17,273 bases of DNA from JAFGSZ01 sp964492185 (lineage in GTDB: Bacteria; Bacteroidota; Bacteroidia; Bacteroidales; UBA10428), in the NCBI GenBank assembly GCA_964492185.1, contig CAZBJH010000071.1, positions 1 to 17,273 of the forward strand, written 5' to 3'. The notes under the pieces were generated by a model, which searched no databases, was not told the origin of the DNA, and saw nothing but the letters and a program-made list of their open reading frames with translations. A program made the position numbers and the translations under genes. Position 1 is the stretch's first letter; each line of letters begins with the position of its first letter. Shown here piece by piece: positions 7,502 through 13,148 of this stretch.

Positions 7502-8188
7502 CTATATTTTCATTTTCATAGCCGCGATATATTTTTCAATATCACGGGCAATATCAGATCGCGGATAGTCATTGTTGATCTTTTCATAAAGGTCAAGGGC
7601 TTTTTTATATTCTCCAAGATGTTCATAAACCAGGGCGGCTTTTTTTAAATAAAGCGGTGCCGTGAAATCATTTTCGTCCTGATCCGCTGCTTTAATAAAA
7701 AAAGTTACTGCTTTCCCATGATTACCCAGCTCAACATGTGCATCACCAATAGCACCGTAACCTATTGATGATACCAGTTTGTCATTGGCATCAAATTTCT
7801 TCAGATAATCAATCGCTTCTTCGTATTCACCCATGTGTAAATAAGAAATACCCGCGTAATAACTGGCAAGGTTCCCTGTTTTGGTCATTTTGTAATCATC
7901 GATAATATCAATAAAGCCAAGATTACTGCCATCGCCATTCAGGGCCAGGTCGAACGAATCAATTGAAAAATAATACTCCGCCATGTACATTTGTGATAGA
8001 GCTTCTTCCTGCAAGGGTTGAAGATAAAGCTTTCTGTATCCTATGTAACCGCCAACAACAACAACAATTGCAAGCAAAATGATCGTCAGGCTTTTTTGAT
8101 TTTCTTCAATATATCTTTCGGTTTTGCTCAATGCGTTCTCTACATTCTCGATGCTAGCCTCTGAGGCGGCGTGCTTCTTCTTACTCAT
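7502..8188 (-). CDS. Membrane-anchored tetratricopeptide repeat protein
   Basis: The 228-aa product has a charged N-terminus (MSKKKHAASEA), one membrane segment at about 33-51 (SLTIILLAIVVVVGGYIGY), and a C-terminal helical part with TPR-like pairs: ASYYAGISYLHMGEYEEAIDYLKKF (108-132), YGAIGDAHVELGNHGKAVTFFIKA, and KKAALVYEHLGEYKKALDLYEKI. The layout, short N-terminus, one helix and TPRs outside, is like the YfgM-type envelope scaffold proteins; the precise role is unknown. A TTG start 9 bp upstream at 8197 is possible, but ATG at 8188 is preferred because it begins the usual basic leader. It probably heads an operon with ribH and has a recognisable promoter and an FNR-like palindrome upstream. 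Confidence 0.88.
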   Translation of the reverse strand: MSKKKHAASEASIENVENALSKTERYIEENQKSLTIILLAIVVVVGGYIGYRKLYLQPLQEEALSQMYMAEYYFSIDSFDLALNGDGSNLGFIDIIDDYKMTKTGNLASYYAGISYLHMGEYEEAIDYLKKFDANDKLVSSIGYGAIGDAHVELGNHGKAVTFFIKAADQDENDFTAPLYLKKAALVYEHLGEYKKALDLYEKINNDYPRSDIARDIEKYIAAMKMKI

Positions 8189-8206
8189 ATTCAACAATTT
8201 TTAACG

Positions 8207-8220
8207 TTGATTTAAATCAA
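8207..8220. promoter_or_regulatory. Perfect FNR/CRP-family-type palindrome
   Basis: TTGATTTAAATCAA is a perfect 14-bp palindrome and an exact match to the FNR consensus TTGATnnnnATCAA. It lies just downstream of the predicted TPR-gene -7 element, over the expected transcription start, where binding would be expected to repress. Whether this genome has a matching Crp/Fnr regulator is unknown. Confidence 0.4.
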
Positions 8221-8224
8221 AACG

Positions 8225-8232
8225 CAAATGTA
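8225..8232 (-). promoter_or_regulatory. Bacteroidota -7 element for the TPR-ribH operon
   Basis: On the minus strand TACATTTG matches TAnnTTTG exactly. About 20 bp upstream is TTTC (8253-8256), an imperfect -33 element. A transcript would start near 8218, leaving a leader of about 30 nt before the ATG at 8188. Confidence 0.55.
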
Positions 8233-8311
8233 GTTTTTTTCATAAATATTCCGAAATAAACAGGCACAATTTTTTAGTACATTGGGTTCGGCAAAATCCA
8301 TTATTTTCAAC

Positions 8312-8319
8312 TAAATTTG
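8312..8319 (+). promoter_or_regulatory. Bacteroidota -7 element for recF
   Basis: TAAATTTG matches TAnnTTTG exactly, with TTCGG (8287-8291) about 20 bp upstream as a poor -33 element. The ATG of recF lies 21 bp downstream, giving a leader of about 15 nt. Together with the TPR promoter it makes a compact divergent control region. Confidence 0.5.
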
Positions 8320-8340
8320 ACATTAAGGATATAAACAATT

Positions 8341-9441
8341 ATGTTTTTAAAGGATCTGTCACTGGTTAATTTTAAAAATTACGAACAGGCCGGGGTAAGC
8401 TTTTCTCCCGGTATAAATTGTATTGTGGGGCTTAACGGGTCGGGCAAGACTAATATCCTTGATGCGATACATTACCTTTGTTTATGTAAAAGTTATTTTA
8501 ATCCGGTAGACAGCCAGAACATAAGGCATATGGATGATTGTATGATCGTGCAGGGTAATTTTGAACGTAATGGAGAAAATGAGCAGATCTATTGCGGGGT
8601 TAAGCGTAATAAAAAGAAAAGTTTTAAAAGAAATAAGAAGGAATATTCAAGATTGTCCGATCATATCGGTTTATTGTCCCTTGTAATGATTTCCCCGCTT
8701 GATTCGGGACTTATTCTTGATGGTAGTGAGGAAAGGAGAAAATTTATGAACAGTGTGATTTCACAGTCTGATCATGCATATCTGGAGGAGGCTATCCGGT
8801 ATAATCATTTTCTGGCACAGAGAAACAAATTGTTAAAACAGCAGGATAAGGGAGGGATTGATCAGTCAACACTTGATGTTTATAACGAACAACTAGTTGC
8901 ATCAGGTAATATCATCTATGAAAAACGCAGAGCTTTCACGGAAGAATTTATTCCCATCTTCCAGCATTTTTATGATCATATTTCATCAGGTCAGGAAAAA
9001 GTTAAGCTGATCTATCAGTCTCAGCTTCATAATCAGGATTTTGCATCATTGCTGGCCGGTGCTGACCGTAAAGACAGGATACTTCAGTATTCTACTGTTG
9101 GTGTACATAAGGATGATCTTGAACTAAGACTGAAAGATCATAATATTAAAAAGACAGGCTCCCAGGGTCAGCAAAAGACGTACCTTGTTGCATTAAAACT
9201 TGCGAAGTATGAGTTCCTGAGAAAAATAAACGGATTTACGCCTTTGTTGTTACTCGATGATATTTTTGATAAATTTGACAGGCAAAGGGTAGGTCAGATC
9301 ATTTCCCTGGTTTCCGGTGAAAATTTTGGTCAGGTGTTTATAACACACACTGATCTGAAAAGGATGCAGCAAGTGATCTCTGATCAGCAGATAAATTATA
9401 AATTATTTGAAGTGGAGCTGGGAACAATTCAACCCATATAA
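8341..9441 (+). CDS. recF: DNA replication and repair protein RecF
   Basis: RecF is an SMC-like ATPase that helps load RecA at gaps through RecOR. The 366-aa length is typical. The Walker A motif GLNGSGKTN (30-38) follows the family's N-terminal LxNFKNY stretch. Near the C-terminus are the ABC-type signature SQGQQK (274-279) and Walker B LLLLDDIFDKFD (302-313), then the FITHTDL switch region. VISPLDSGLILDGSEERRKF-like sequence around 115-135 is also family-typical. The start ATG is preceded by a good -7 element. A DUF721 gene follows with a 4-bp gap, so the two are probably co-transcribed. dnaA and dnaN are not adjacent, as is usual for Bacteroidota. Confidence 0.97.
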   Translation: MFLKDLSLVNFKNYEQAGVSFSPGINCIVGLNGSGKTNILDAIHYLCLCKSYFNPVDSQNIRHMDDCMIVQGNFERNGENEQIYCGVKRNKKKSFKRNKKEYSRLSDHIGLLSLVMISPLDSGLILDGSEERRKFMNSVISQSDHAYLEEAIRYNHFLAQRNKLLKQQDKGGIDQSTLDVYNEQLVASGNIIYEKRRAFTEEFIPIFQHFYDHISSGQEKVKLIYQSQLHNQDFASLLAGADRKDRILQYSTVGVHKDDLELRLKDHNIKKTGSQGQQKTYLVALKLAKYEFLRKINGFTPLLLLDDIFDKFDRQRVGQIISLVSGENFGQVFITHTDLKRMQQVISDQQINYKLFEVELGTIQPI

Positions 9442-9445
9442 TCAT

Positions 9446-9736
9446 ATGCGCAAAAGTAATACAATAAAGTTAAGTGAAGCCCTCAGAGAATATGTCAGGG
9501 TGTTGAAGATCGCGGGTAAATTGAAAGAAACAGATATTGTAAGCCATTGGGAGGAGATAATGGGAAGGGCGGTTGCCCGGCGTACAAATAAAATATATAT
9601 TAAAAATAAAACTTTGTTTGTCTTTGTATCTTCATCTGTTGTTCGAAACGAACTGCTTATGATGCGTGGAGCCATAACGGACAAAATAAACGAGCGTGCC
9701 GGAGAGCAGCTTGTTGAGAAAATCGTCCTGAGATAA
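9446..9736 (+). CDS. DUF721 (DciA-like) family protein
   Basis: The 96-aa product carries the DUF721 pattern: SHWEEIMGRAVARRTNKIYI (33-52), then TLFVFVSSSVVRNELLMM (56-73), and INERAGEQLVEKIVLR at the end. DUF721 covers the DciA helicase-loader family, in which some members associate with the replicative helicase; Bacteroidota members are short like this one, and their role is not settled. The frame is open back to 9407 inside recF, but the ATG at 9446, 4 bp after the recF stop, gives the family's usual length and is preferred. Being joined to recF fits a role in DNA replication or repair. Confidence 0.9.
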   Translation: MRKSNTIKLSEALREYVRVLKIAGKLKETDIVSHWEEIMGRAVARRTNKIYIKNKTLFVFVSSSVVRNELLMMRGAITDKINERAGEQLVEKIVLR

Positions 9737-9850
9737 ACAGGGCCTGCTGAAAAACACAAACTAAACACTGGCGCAAGGCTCCGGCCTTGTGCCAATGATT
9801 TATCCAGGCTTATTTTTTTCTACTCAACTTCTTCAAACAGCCCTTCTGAT
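9737..9850. other. Convergent intergenic region with IS-end-like sequences and a stable hairpin
   Basis: The left side has CAGGGCCTGCTGAAAAAC, which resembles ends I recall from IS1182-like elements. The right side, read on the minus strand, has AAGGGCTGTTTGAAGAAG, so the two agree loosely as AGGGCnnnnTGAAnAA in inverted order. Between them is a strong hairpin. There is no transposase. It may be a decayed MITE or only the transcription-end region of two convergent genes. Confidence 0.3.
9769..9794 (+). terminator. Hairpin with UNCG-type tetraloop between convergent DUF721 and ndk genes
   Basis: TGGCGCAAGGC pairs with GCCTTGTGCCA (10 of 11 Watson-Crick, plus one G-U) around a UCCG loop closed by C-G, an UNCG-type tetraloop. 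The stem could end transcription from either side. However, no U-run directly follows: the nearest is T7 at 9813-9819. So it is a terminator candidate or an RNA-stabilising hairpin. Confidence 0.4.
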
Positions 9851-9859
9851 TAATGCTTT

Positions 9860-10291
9860 TTAATCAAACTTTGAGAAACGTTCGCTTTTTGCAAAGAAAA
9901 AATCACATTCTGCTTCAGCATTTTCCTCACTGTCGGATCCATGAACAGCATTACGCTCAACTGATTCGGCAAACATTTTCCGAATTGTACCTTCTTCAGC
10001 TTTAGCGGGATCAGTGGCGCCTATGAGTTTACGATAATGTTTAACAGCATTTTCTTTTTCAAGTATGGCCACGACTACAGGCCCTGAGGTCATAAACCGG
10101 ATCAAACTTTCATAAAATGGTTTATCCTTATGCATTGCATAAAAGCTTTTTGCCTGTTTATCCGATAATTTAATATATTTCAATGCTGAAATATGGAAAC
10201 CGGCATTGTTGATCATCGCGAGAATAGGACCTATATATTCGCGCGCAACTGTACCCGGCTTAATGATGGTAAGTGTTTTTGTTCCTGCCAT
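9860..10291 (-). CDS. ndk: Nucleoside diphosphate kinase
   Basis: Ndk transfers the gamma phosphate of ATP to other nucleoside diphosphates through a phospho-histidine. The 143-aa product has the family layout: TLTIIKPGTVAR at the start, SGPVVVAILE (69-78), GTIRKMF (101-107), and the active-site NAVHGSDSEENA with His117. Its length is normal for Bacteroidota Ndk. The start ATG at 10289-10291 begins exactly at MAGTKTLTIIKP. It stands alone, convergent with the DUF721 gene and divergent from the NrnA-like gene. A weak -7-like TATTTTCG lies at 10314-10321 on the minus strand, without a clear -33 partner. Confidence 0.97.
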   Translation of the reverse strand: MAGTKTLTIIKPGTVAREYIGPILAMINNAGFHISALKYIKLSDKQAKSFYAMHKDKPFYESLIRFMTSGPVVVAILEKENAVKHYRKLIGATDPAKAEEGTIRKMFAESVERNAVHGSDSEENAEAECDFFFAKSERFSKFD

Positions 10292-10330
10292 AAGTATAGA
10301 TGGTTAAAAACAACGAAAATAAAAAATATT

Positions 10331-10364
10331 TAATAATATGCATATTCGCGTAAACATATTATTA
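10331..10364. promoter_or_regulatory. Inverted repeat in the ndk-nrnA divergent region
   Basis: TAATAATATG (10331-10340) and CATATTATTA (10355-10364) are perfect 10-bp inverted arms with a 14-bp spacer, overlapping a 12-bp palindrome AATATGCATATT (10335-10346). Placed between two divergent genes, it could be an operator. It is AT-rich, so chance is a real alternative. Confidence 0.3.
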
Positions 10365-10393
10365 TACTGTTTGTCATTAGAAAGTATTTTATG

Positions 10394-10423
10394 TTGATGA
10401 GTTTGTGATAATTTCTATATTTG
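10394..10423 (+). promoter_or_regulatory. Bacteroidota-type promoter for the NrnA-like gene
   Basis: TTG (10394-10396), a 19-bp spacer and TATATTTG (10416-10423) match the Bacteroidota -33/-7 pattern well. Transcription would start near 10429, leaving a leader of only about 7 nt before the ATG at 10436. This also argues against the upstream TTG at 10421 as the start. Confidence 0.6.
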
Positions 10424-10435
10424 AAAAAGAATAAA

Positions 10436-11473
10436 ATGAAATCAAATAATAACCTATATGAAAATGTTCAGGCCATAGCCGAAAAACTTTCGGGCGGGAT
10501 AAAAAAAATCGCCCTGGTTACCCACCGGAATCCTGACGGGGATGCAATGGGGGCATCACTTGGACTCTTTAACCTGCTTACCGGAATGGGGCACCAGGTA
10601 ACAATGATCACACCCAACCTGTACCCGGCATTCCTGCAATGGCTTCCGGGTAATGACCGGGTGATTGTTTTTGAGAGAAAAAGAAAAGTTGTTATTGCCC
10701 GGATCAGGGAAGCGGATATTATCATTTCACTTGATTTTAATGATATCAGCAGAGTGAAAGAATTTGAGAAAGCAATATCTGACAGTAATGCATTCAGGGT
10801 TTTGATCGATCACCATCCCGATCCCAGTTTATTCTCCGATATTACTGTTTCTGACACCTCAGTGAGTTCAACAGCCGAACTGGTATATGAGGTGATCATT
10901 GCTCTTGGTTATGGTTCCCGTATTAATGAATCTGTTGCTATGTGCCTTTTTGTAGGAATAATGACTGACACGGGTTGTTTTAGCTACAATTCGGGTAATC
11001 CGAGAACATATGAAATTGTAAGTAATTTGCTGAAATATAATTTCGATAAAGATGAAGTATATGCCAGAATATATGATAATTTTTCAGCTGACCGGATGCG
11101 GCTTTTGGGATACAGTCTGAATGAAAAAATGGAGGTGTTTGAACAATACAGGACAGCATTTATTAGTTTATCCCGTGATGACCTGAACAAGTACAATTTT
11201 GAATCAGGAGATACGGAAGGATTTGTGAATTATCCTCTTTCTGTAAAGAATATCAGGTTTTCTGCTCTCTTTATCGAGAAAAAAGATATTGTCAAGATTT
11301 CCTTTCGCTCAAAGGGAAGTTTTGCTGCAAATATTTTTGCTAAACGTTTTTTTAACGGGGGGGGGCATTTAAACGCGGCAGGAGGTGAATCAAAAGCTTC
11401 GCTGGCAGAAACAACTGACAGATTCGTCAGATTATTAAAAGAATATGAAAAAGAGCTTGGTAGTTATGATTAG
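10436..11473 (+). CDS. nrnA: DHH/DHHA1 phosphoesterase, NrnA-like (oligoribonuclease / pAp phosphatase)
   Basis: NrnA degrades very short RNAs to mononucleotides and dephosphorylates 3'-phosphoadenosine 5'-phosphate. The 345-aa product has the DHH-domain metal motifs: HRNPDGD (30-36), SLDFND (98-103), the signature DHHP (125-128), and GIMTDTG (174-180). The C-terminal DHHA1 domain has the substrate-binding GGGH (308-311) followed by LNAAGG. An upstream TTG at 10421 would add five residues, but it lies in the promoter's -7 element, so ATG at 10436 is preferred. The GGG of GGGH is coded by nine consecutive G (11357-11365), prone to slippage. The next gene overlaps its end, and three FKBP lipoproteins follow. 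NrnA is the best-known match; other DHH phosphoesterases are possible. Confidence 0.9.
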   Translation: MKSNNNLYENVQAIAEKLSGGIKKIALVTHRNPDGDAMGASLGLFNLLTGMGHQVTMITPNLYPAFLQWLPGNDRVIVFERKRKVVIARIREADIIISLDFNDISRVKEFEKAISDSNAFRVLIDHHPDPSLFSDITVSDTSVSSTAELVYEVIIALGYGSRINESVAMCLFVGIMTDTGCFSYNSGNPRTYEIVSNLLKYNFDKDEVYARIYDNFSADRMRLLGYSLNEKMEVFEQYRTAFISLSRDDLNKYNFESGDTEGFVNYPLSVKNIRFSALFIEKKDIVKISFRSKGSFAANIFAKRFFNGGGHLNAAGGESKASLAETTDRFVRLLKEYEKELGSYD

Positions 11474-12008
11474 AATGATTGTTAAACCATATCGTATTGC
11501 TTTGTTGTTTATTTTCATTATGCTGATTTCATGCAGAAATGATGAGGCAGGTAAAACTGCAGTTCGTGATGGTGATGAAACCGAAAAAGCTCTGGTTGGA
11601 GCAAACAGGATATTGGTAAAAAAGGATGCTGAAAAAATAGCAGGGTATATAAAACGGCGGGGATGGGATATGCAGGAAACCGGGACAGGATTATGGTATA
11701 TGTATACCGTCCGGGGCCGGGGTGATGAGGTGCAAAAAGGGGATTTGGTCACTATTAATTATACGGTATCTTTGCTTGACGGAACACTTTGTTACAGTTC
11801 AGAAGACAAAGGTCCCCGGCAATTTAAGGTCGGCAGGGGAGGAGTTGAATCAGGCCTTGAAGAGGGGATACTGCTTTTAAGGGAAGGTGACAAAGCCAGA
11901 TTCATTTTGCCTCCGCATCTGGCATACGGATTGGTTGGGGATGATGACAAGATCCCGGCACGTTCAATTATTTTATATGAGGTTGAACTTATTGAAGTTG
12001 ACAAATAG
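11466..12008 (+). CDS. FKBP-type peptidyl-prolyl isomerase lipoprotein, GldI-like
   Basis: FKBP domains catalyse cis-trans isomerisation of proline peptide bonds. With this start the product is 180 aa: a lipoprotein signal ending MLISC (Cys23), a linker, then a single FKBP domain at about 88-178 (KGDLVTINYTVSLLDG, FKVGRGGVESGLEEGILLLREGDKARF, YEVELIEV). The layout resembles GldI, a lipoprotein linked to gliding and type IX secretion in Flavobacteria. The usual Phe-Asp after the first strand is Cys-Tyr here, so activity may be reduced. Starts at 11445 (inside nrnA, 29 bp overlap), 11466 (8 bp overlap) and 11475 are all possible; 11466 is chosen for translational coupling to nrnA. No gliding genes are in the window, so GldI function is not claimed. 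Confidence 0.85.
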   Translation: MIRMIVKPYRIALLFIFIMLISCRNDEAGKTAVRDGDETEKALVGANRILVKKDAEKIAGYIKRRGWDMQETGTGLWYMYTVRGRGDEVQKGDLVTINYTVSLLDGTLCYSSEDKGPRQFKVGRGGVESGLEEGILLLREGDKARFILPPHLAYGLVGDDDKIPARSIILYEVELIEVDK

Positions 12009-12021
12009 AGTTGCTTATAAC

Positions 12022-12891
12022 ATGCAAACAAACAAACATTTACTAATAATTTGCATTATTGTTTTATGCACATCATGTATAAGGAAGAATCCCTATCCAG
12101 GTTATACGCATGTGAAACATGGTATTTACTATAAATTGCATAAAATAGGTGAGGAAACGAAAACTGCCCGGCCCGGAGATTATATTACAGCTGATATTAC
12201 ATACAAGACAATGTCCGATTCGATATTTTTTAACGGCAGGCGAAAACTCCGGATTACAACACCTTCGTTTAAAGGTGCTGTTGATGAATGCTTTCTTATG
12301 CTGGCCGAGGATGAGTGTGCAAGCTTTATTATTTCTGCCGATGATTTTTTTAAAAAAACGCTGCAATCATCACTTCCTTCTTTCTTTACCCCGGGCAGTA
12401 AAATGAAAGTGAAAATTGATGTTATTGATATTCAGCCGGAAGAGGAATATAACAAAGAAAAAAAAGCCTTTCTTGACTGGATAGATGATTTTGGTGATTA
12501 TGAAAAAACTATAATGGCTCAGTATTTGGCAGAAGAGAAATTAGATATGGAACCGTTGGTATCAGGTATTTATCGCCTGATCCTTAAGGAAGGTAAGGGT
12601 AAAAGGGTTGAGCCGGGAGATACCGTAACAGTGAATTATGAAGGCCGTTTTTTAAATGGCAAATATTTTGATTCTACGGTTAAGCGTAATATGCCATTCA
12701 GGTTTGTTTACGGAACGGAATGGCAGGTGGTAAAAGGACTTGAAGAAGCAATTGGAGTGATGCATGAAGGAGAAAGGTCGTTGTTTATCTTTCCCTCCGA
12801 ACAGGCTTTTGGAAGGAGGGGGTCATCAACAGGTATCATACCACCTTATACATCTTTACTTTTTGAAGTAGAACTGGTACAGGTAAACTAA
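12022..12891 (+). CDS. FKBP-type prolyl isomerase lipoprotein with two FKBP-like domains
   Basis: The 289-aa product starts MQTNKHLLIICIIVLCTSC, a lipoprotein signal with Cys19. The first FKBP-like domain (about 48-138) is degenerate. A helical linker (about 139-180) leads to a second, well-conserved FKBP domain (195-289) with VNYEGRFLNGKYFDS, GLEEAIGVMHEGERSLFIFP and IPPYTSLLFEVELV. The Tyr206, Phe216 and Asp217 of that domain match FKBP active-site residues, so the C-terminal domain is probably the catalytic one. The frame is open upstream to 11887, but that would overlap the previous gene by over 120 bp and lose the signal peptide, so ATG at 12022 is used. It follows the GldI-like gene by 13 bp, clearly in the same operon. 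Confidence 0.9.
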   Translation: MQTNKHLLIICIIVLCTSCIRKNPYPGYTHVKHGIYYKLHKIGEETKTARPGDYITADITYKTMSDSIFFNGRRKLRITTPSFKGAVDECFLMLAEDECASFIISADDFFKKTLQSSLPSFFTPGSKMKVKIDVIDIQPEEEYNKEKKAFLDWIDDFGDYEKTIMAQYLAEEKLDMEPLVSGIYRLILKEGKGKRVEPGDTVTVNYEGRFLNGKYFDSTVKRNMPFRFVYGTEWQVVKGLEEAIGVMHEGERSLFIFPSEQAFGRRGSSTGIIPPYTSLLFEVELVQVN

Positions 12892-12933
12892 TACCCGAAA
12901 AGCAACCATTTTTATTTTAATACATCTATAAAT

Positions 12934-12974
12934 AGTGTCCGTCTATAAAGTTGGCAAAATGCTTAAACAGTTAT
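12934..12974 (+). repeat. Left outer flank of repeat copy D
   Basis: AGTGTCCGTCTATAAAGTTG, then GCAAAATGCTTAAACAGTTAT, matches the outer flank of copy C and solo copy B. It pairs in inverted order with ACTTTATTGATAAACTCT (13101-13118) on the far side of the inner unit, giving a nested inverted repeat. Confidence 0.65.
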
Positions 12975-13096
12975 GTGTTTGTTCAGAAAGTTCCATTTGC
13001 AAGGCTTGTGCAGTCCGGAAACGCGGAGTTTACTAGTCGCAAATGAGCAATTTTCGGACAAGCGTAACGCGGATATCGGACATTATGGACAGACAC
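12975..13096 (+). repeat. Dispersed repeat copy D, inner unit
   Basis: This 122-bp unit runs from GTGTTTGTTCAGAAAGTTCC to CATTATGGACAGACAC, about 87% like copy C by hand alignment and in the opposite orientation. The ends form the family's imperfect inverted repeat. It sits between two FKBP lipoprotein genes and splits what is otherwise a tight run of genes. Confidence 0.8.
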
Positions 13097-13119
13097 TGCG
13101 ACTTTATTGATAAACTCTA
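13097..13119 (-). repeat. Right outer flank of repeat copy D
   Basis: ACTTTATTGATAAACTCTAG (13101-13120) is the inverted partner of the left flank: on the minus strand it reads AGAGTTTATCAATAAAGT. The next start codon lies 29 bp beyond. Confidence 0.5.
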
Positions 13120-13148
13120 GATAAATTGTAAACAAACAGATTTTAATT

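Noticed and set aside
9407..9445. Longer start for the DUF721 gene inside recF
   Set aside because: The ATG at 9446 gives the family's usual length and sits 4 bp after the recF stop.
9442..9795. Minus-strand reading frame opposite the DUF721 gene
   Set aside because: It is a shadow of the DUF721 gene and its amino-acid pattern is low-complexity and unlike a protein family.
11466..12008. Naming the first FKBP gene gldI
   Set aside because: Similarity in layout is clear, but no gliding or type IX secretion gene is in the window and a key residue pair differs.
11887..12021. Upstream extension of the two-domain FKBP gene to the first ATG in frame
   Set aside because: It overlaps the previous gene by over 120 bp, and the lipoprotein signal begins at 12022.
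1..13119. The intergenic repeats as a CRISPR array
   Set aside because: Copies are kilobases apart, in both orientations, longer than CRISPR repeats, and have no regular spacers or cas genes.
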